DNA of 7,941 nucleotides, from positions 1-7,941 of the forward strand of contig DEJH01000068.1 in the NCBI GenBank assembly GCA_002353275.1, written 5' to 3'. Under the pieces are notes generated by a model that did no database searches, was not told the origin of the DNA, and worked only from the letters and a program-made list of their open reading frames with translations. The translations under genes were made by a program, and so were the position numbers. Below are positions 5,871-7,941 of the stretch, in pieces; positions within the stretch are counted from its first letter, which is position 1; every line of letters starts with the position of its first letter. Source of the DNA: Caryophanales bacterium UBA2753 (lineage in GTDB: Bacteria > Bacillota_I > Bacilli_A > RFN20 > CAG-826).

Positions 5871-6007
5871 TTTAATTCACTATTGAAAAATAGGTACTAT
5901 ATTTGCAATATAACGATAGAGGTAAATAATTCTTTGCCTCTGCTTAGTTGGAATGGAGACCTTAAACCCATTCGCTTAGTGGTGGCGCATCTTAAAACTC
6001 CTTTTTT
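5871..6007 (+). ncRNA. structured RNA element, copy B (unrecognised family)
   Basis: This has the same order as copy A: TTTAATTC; a CTATT/AATAG hairpin with GAAA loop (5880-5893); stem b AGAGGTAAA/TTTGCCTCT (5918-5926, 5933-5941, one T·G); linker GCTTAGTTG; stem c GAATGG/CCATTC (5951-5956, 5968-5973, perfect) with the identical loop AGACCTTAAAC (5957-5967); linker GCTTAGT; hairpin d GGTG-GCG-CATC (5981-5991, one G·T); TTAAAAC; and six T (6002-6007). Stems b and c differ in bases from copy A but keep pairing, while loops and linkers are fixed, which is the signature of a selected RNA fold. A TTGAAA at 5883-5888 could be a -35, but the -10 is weaker than in copy A (AATATA at 18 bp, preceded by TG). 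It could be a free small RNA or the leader of the surface-protein gene at 6229. I do not recognise the family. Confidence 0.65.
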
Positions 6008-6030
6008 GTATAAAGAATTATTCAATCTCA

Positions 6031-6056
6031 ATTTAGTACGTAAGCGCATACTAAAT
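6031..6056. other. 8-bp inverted repeat between RNA element B and the surface-protein gene
   Basis: ATTTAGTA (6031-6038) and TACTAAAT (6049-6056) pair perfectly around CGTAAGCGCA. No T run follows, so this is not a terminator. It may be an operator or a leader hairpin. Confidence 0.45.
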
Positions 6057-6108
6057 GTCTAATTCTAAGTTGTTAATTCCGTTACACCAAGACAAACAAA
6101 TCATTAAC

Positions 6109-6128
6109 CGCTCTTAGAGTGTTTTTTT
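6109..6128 (+). terminator. weak Rho-independent terminator before the surface-protein gene
   Basis: CGCTC (6109-6113), loop TTA, and GAGTG (6117-6121) form a 5-bp stem with one G·T pair, followed by seven T (6122-6128). AAACAAA at 6094-6100 could pair with the downstream TTTGTTT to lengthen it. It would insulate the gene at 6229 from transcripts coming from RNA element B. Confidence 0.5.
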
Positions 6129-6143
6129 GTTTTCTTATAATTG

Positions 6144-6177
6144 TGTGGCACTTTTGTGGCACACGTGCGTATATAAT
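6144..6177 (+). promoter_or_regulatory. promoter of the surface-protein gene with tandem TGTGGCAC sites
   Basis: TATAAT (6172-6177) gives a start near 6184. The 17-bp-spaced -35 position reads CACTTT, a poor match. The region is instead occupied by TGTGGCAC twice, at 6144-6151 and 6155-6162, exactly 11 bp apart. Same-face repeats over a weak -35 suggest a DNA-binding regulator. A second TATAAT at 6197-6202 has no -35. Confidence 0.5.
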
Positions 6178-6228
6178 ATTCGCGATTATTTATATCTATA
6201 ATATATTTTTATGAAAGGATTACAGTAT

Positions 6229-7941
6229 ATGAAAAAAACATGGAATAAAAGTATATCGATATCACTTGCTTGTTTGTTAGGCTTTGGTGTGCTAGCTGCA
6301 ACCTTTGCTATTAATAATAAACAAAGCAATCTAGTAAAAGTAGACGCTGCTACTACTACGACAGCCACCTTGACATATAGTGATGTATTAGCAAACGCTC
6401 GTAGTGATTATAAAAAAACTACTTGGGGCAATTGGGAGTGGTGGAAAGTCACAAAAAAGAATGGTGAACTATATGCTGGTCATAATACTTATTTTGTTAA
6501 CACGAGAGCTTATGCTGATGGGGCGACAAAAATCGATTTTTCCATCTCCTTTAAAGATGGTTATGTCATCCCAAAAATCACAATGATCGCCGAAATTCTT
6601 GCTAAGAACTCAAATAGTTTCAGCTGGACGATTACTGACACTTATTACAATGAAAATCCGCCAAAAAGAATCTATTTTGAGGATGATACTAGTCGTGAAA
6701 CTCATATAATTGATACGTTGACAGTTACCTATACTTTTACAAAATATAAGATAACTCTCAATTCTAATGGTGGTACTGGCGGGTTAAGCTCAGTTCAAAA
6801 TCCTTATAATCGTGAAATGCCGACCATTTCTTCATCTAATCTTCCAACTAGGGAAGGTTACACATTCCAAGGATATTACGATACAAGTGCTGCTACTGGT
6901 GGAAATCAGTACTATAAAGCCAATGGAACATCTGCTAGAAAATTCACAAACAAAGACGATTCTCTTGTCCTTTATGCGCGTTGGGCATTAGCTCTAAAAC
7001 CTGTCAATATCACTAAAGGTACCGGTCTTAGTAATGTATATGTGTCCTCTAATGGTAACGTTACTGATGCTTCGTCATCAGATTTAAAAGCGAGTGGTAC
7101 CAATTTTGCTCAAGGATCAACTGTTTATGGTTATGTCAAGCTTGCTGCAGGATATAAAGCTCAAAGTGAATGGACTTTAAAAGCAGGAACTGCTGATACT
7201 GCGGGTGCATTATATCTCGTTGGTTCAGGAGCTGTTTCATCCTCTGGATATGATTTTGGTACATTAAATGCTTCCACAATTACTTATAGTATTGATTACG
7301 AACTTAATGGTGGAAACGTGGCAACCGCCAATCCAACTTCATATACAATAGAAAGTGATACATTTACTTTGATTAATCCAACAAAAGAAGGATATAAATT
7401 TTTAGGTTGGTCTGAAGACGGTAAATCAGGGTATATGGAAACTGTCACTATTGCCAAAGGAACATATGGAAATAAAAAATATACCGCAAACTGGGCATTA
7501 GTGGATGAACTCCAAGCTGTTGTTGATGCAATTAATGATCTTGGTGGACCAACTAATATCTCTTATCCTGGTAGTAAAACAGGGTTAGAAAATGCTGAAA
7601 GTTTATATAGTGGTTTAAGTTCTGATTTAAAAGCCGTTTTAAATAGTGATTATCCCGATTTAGTCAATGAATTAATTGAAGATCGAAATCAATATGATTC
7701 TTTAAGAAGTGCTGCAATTGATAATGCTATTAATAAGATTGATGCTATTAGCGAACCTATTTCATATCCAGGAAGTAGAGATGAGGTTTTTGCTGCTAGA
7801 GATGCTTTAGCTGGTTTAGATGAATCAGATAGAGTTGATACTGTTGTGACCAATTTAAGTGATTATAATAATGCTTTAAGTACATATAATACCTTAAGAG
7901 ATTTAGCGGTCGAGCAAGTCATTGAAGCAATTAATAATATT
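6229..7941 (+). CDS. secreted surface protein with Listeria-Bacteroides repeats and helical stalk repeats (3'-truncated by window)
   Basis: The frame is open for 571 residues to the window end. MKKTWNKS and a hydrophobic run at about 9-28 form an export signal, with possible cleavage after A27 or near A40. A Trp-rich unknown region follows (about 45-170). Residues about 173-254 are a Listeria-Bacteroides (InlB-type) repeat: KITLNSNGGTG, then REGYTFQGYY, ending LYARWAL. Residues about 255-350 are linker. A second repeat spans about 352-424 (DYELNGG, KEGYKFLGWS, YTANWAL). From 425 come helical repeats of 67 residues, marked by ISYPGS at 444-449 and 511-516, with a third unit starting at the edge. 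Proteins of this kind are wall-attached adhesins or stalk proteins; the anchor would lie beyond the window. The ATG at 6229 is chosen because AAAGGA (6214-6219) lies nine bases upstream. The role as adhesin is inference. Confidence 0.88.
   Translation, partial: MKKTWNKSISISLACLLGFGVLAATFAINNKQSNLVKVDAATTTTATLTYSDVLANARSDYKKTTWGNWEWWKVTKKNGELYAGHNTYFVNTRAYADGATKIDFSISFKDGYVIPKITMIAEILAKNSNSFSWTITDTYYNENPPKRIYFEDDTSRETHIIDTLTVTYTFTKYKITLNSNGGTGGLSSVQNPYNREMPTISSSNLPTREGYTFQGYYDTSAATGGNQYYKANGTSARKFTNKDDSLVLYARWALALKPVNITKGTGLSNVYVSSNGNVTDASSSDLKASGTNFAQGSTVYGYVKLAAGYKAQSEWTLKAGTADTAGALYLVGSGAVSSSGYDFGTLNASTITYSIDYELNGGNVATANPTSYTIESDTFTLINPTKEGYKFLGWSEDGKSGYMETVTIAKGTYGNKKYTANWALVDELQAVVDAINDLGGPTNISYPGSKTGLENAESLYSGLSSDLKAVLNSDYPDLVNELIEDRNQYDSLRSAAIDNAINKIDAISEPISYPGSRDEVFAARDALAGLDESDRVDTVVTNLSDYNNALSTYNTLRDLAVEQVIEAINNI

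Noticed and set aside
6211..6213. Upstream in-frame ATG for the surface protein
   Set aside because: It has no ribosome binding site, while the ATG at 6229 has AAAGGA at the right distance and begins a better signal peptide.
6265..6273. Possible lipobox around Cys15 of the surface protein (SLAC)
   Set aside because: Position -3 is Ser, not Leu, and the hydrophobic stretch lies mostly after the Cys, so a lipoprotein signal is unlikely.

Overview
The window looks like the chromosome of a low-GC Gram-positive bacterium (Bacillota, Bacilli or a Mycoplasmatota-like gut lineage). This rests on strong AT bias, canonical TTGaca/TATAAT promoters, purine-rich ribosome binding sites, a CymR-like Rrf2 regulator, and large surface proteins with Listeria-Bacteroides and BspA-type repeats. 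The standard code suffices. Species cannot be named from sequence alone.

Layout. Bases 1-405 are the 3' end of uvrC. A strong promoter then drives tRNA-Arg(UCU) with encoded CCA (469-545), followed by a long hairpin terminator. A lone cytosolic helical protein of unknown function follows (729-1844). Converging on it is a CymR-like Rrf2 repressor gene (2288-1884, minus), which is divergent from cysK (2413-3342, plus). The two divergent promoters are superimposed antiparallel on the same 37 bp, with a palindromic candidate operator next to them. This forms a compact cysteine-responsive switch in which CysK itself may be the co-regulator.

Bases 3343-3915 carry no convincing protein gene. They hold the cysK terminator, short CGTACGCA repeats, a structured RNA element (copy A), an orphan nested-hairpin terminator, and the end of a decayed IS30-family element whose transposase fragment lies at 3916-4242 (minus). 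A BspA-type leucine-rich-repeat protein with no secretion signal occupies 4282-5634 (minus).

Bases 5635-6228 are again non-coding. They hold the LRR gene's promoter, a pair of 20-bp direct repeats, a second structured RNA element (copy B), hairpins, and the promoter of the next gene. From 6229 to the window end runs the open 5' part of a secreted surface protein with two Listeria-Bacteroides repeats followed by 67-residue helical repeats.

The most interesting content is the RNA pair A/B. Both copies have three stem-loops in the same order. They share conserved linkers and an identical 11-nt loop, their stems keep pairing although the bases differ, and each is preceded by its own direct repeats. 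I do not recognise the pair as a known family. Housekeeping genes (uvrC, tRNA, cysK) fill the left half; the right half is accessory, surface-protein and mobile-element territory.
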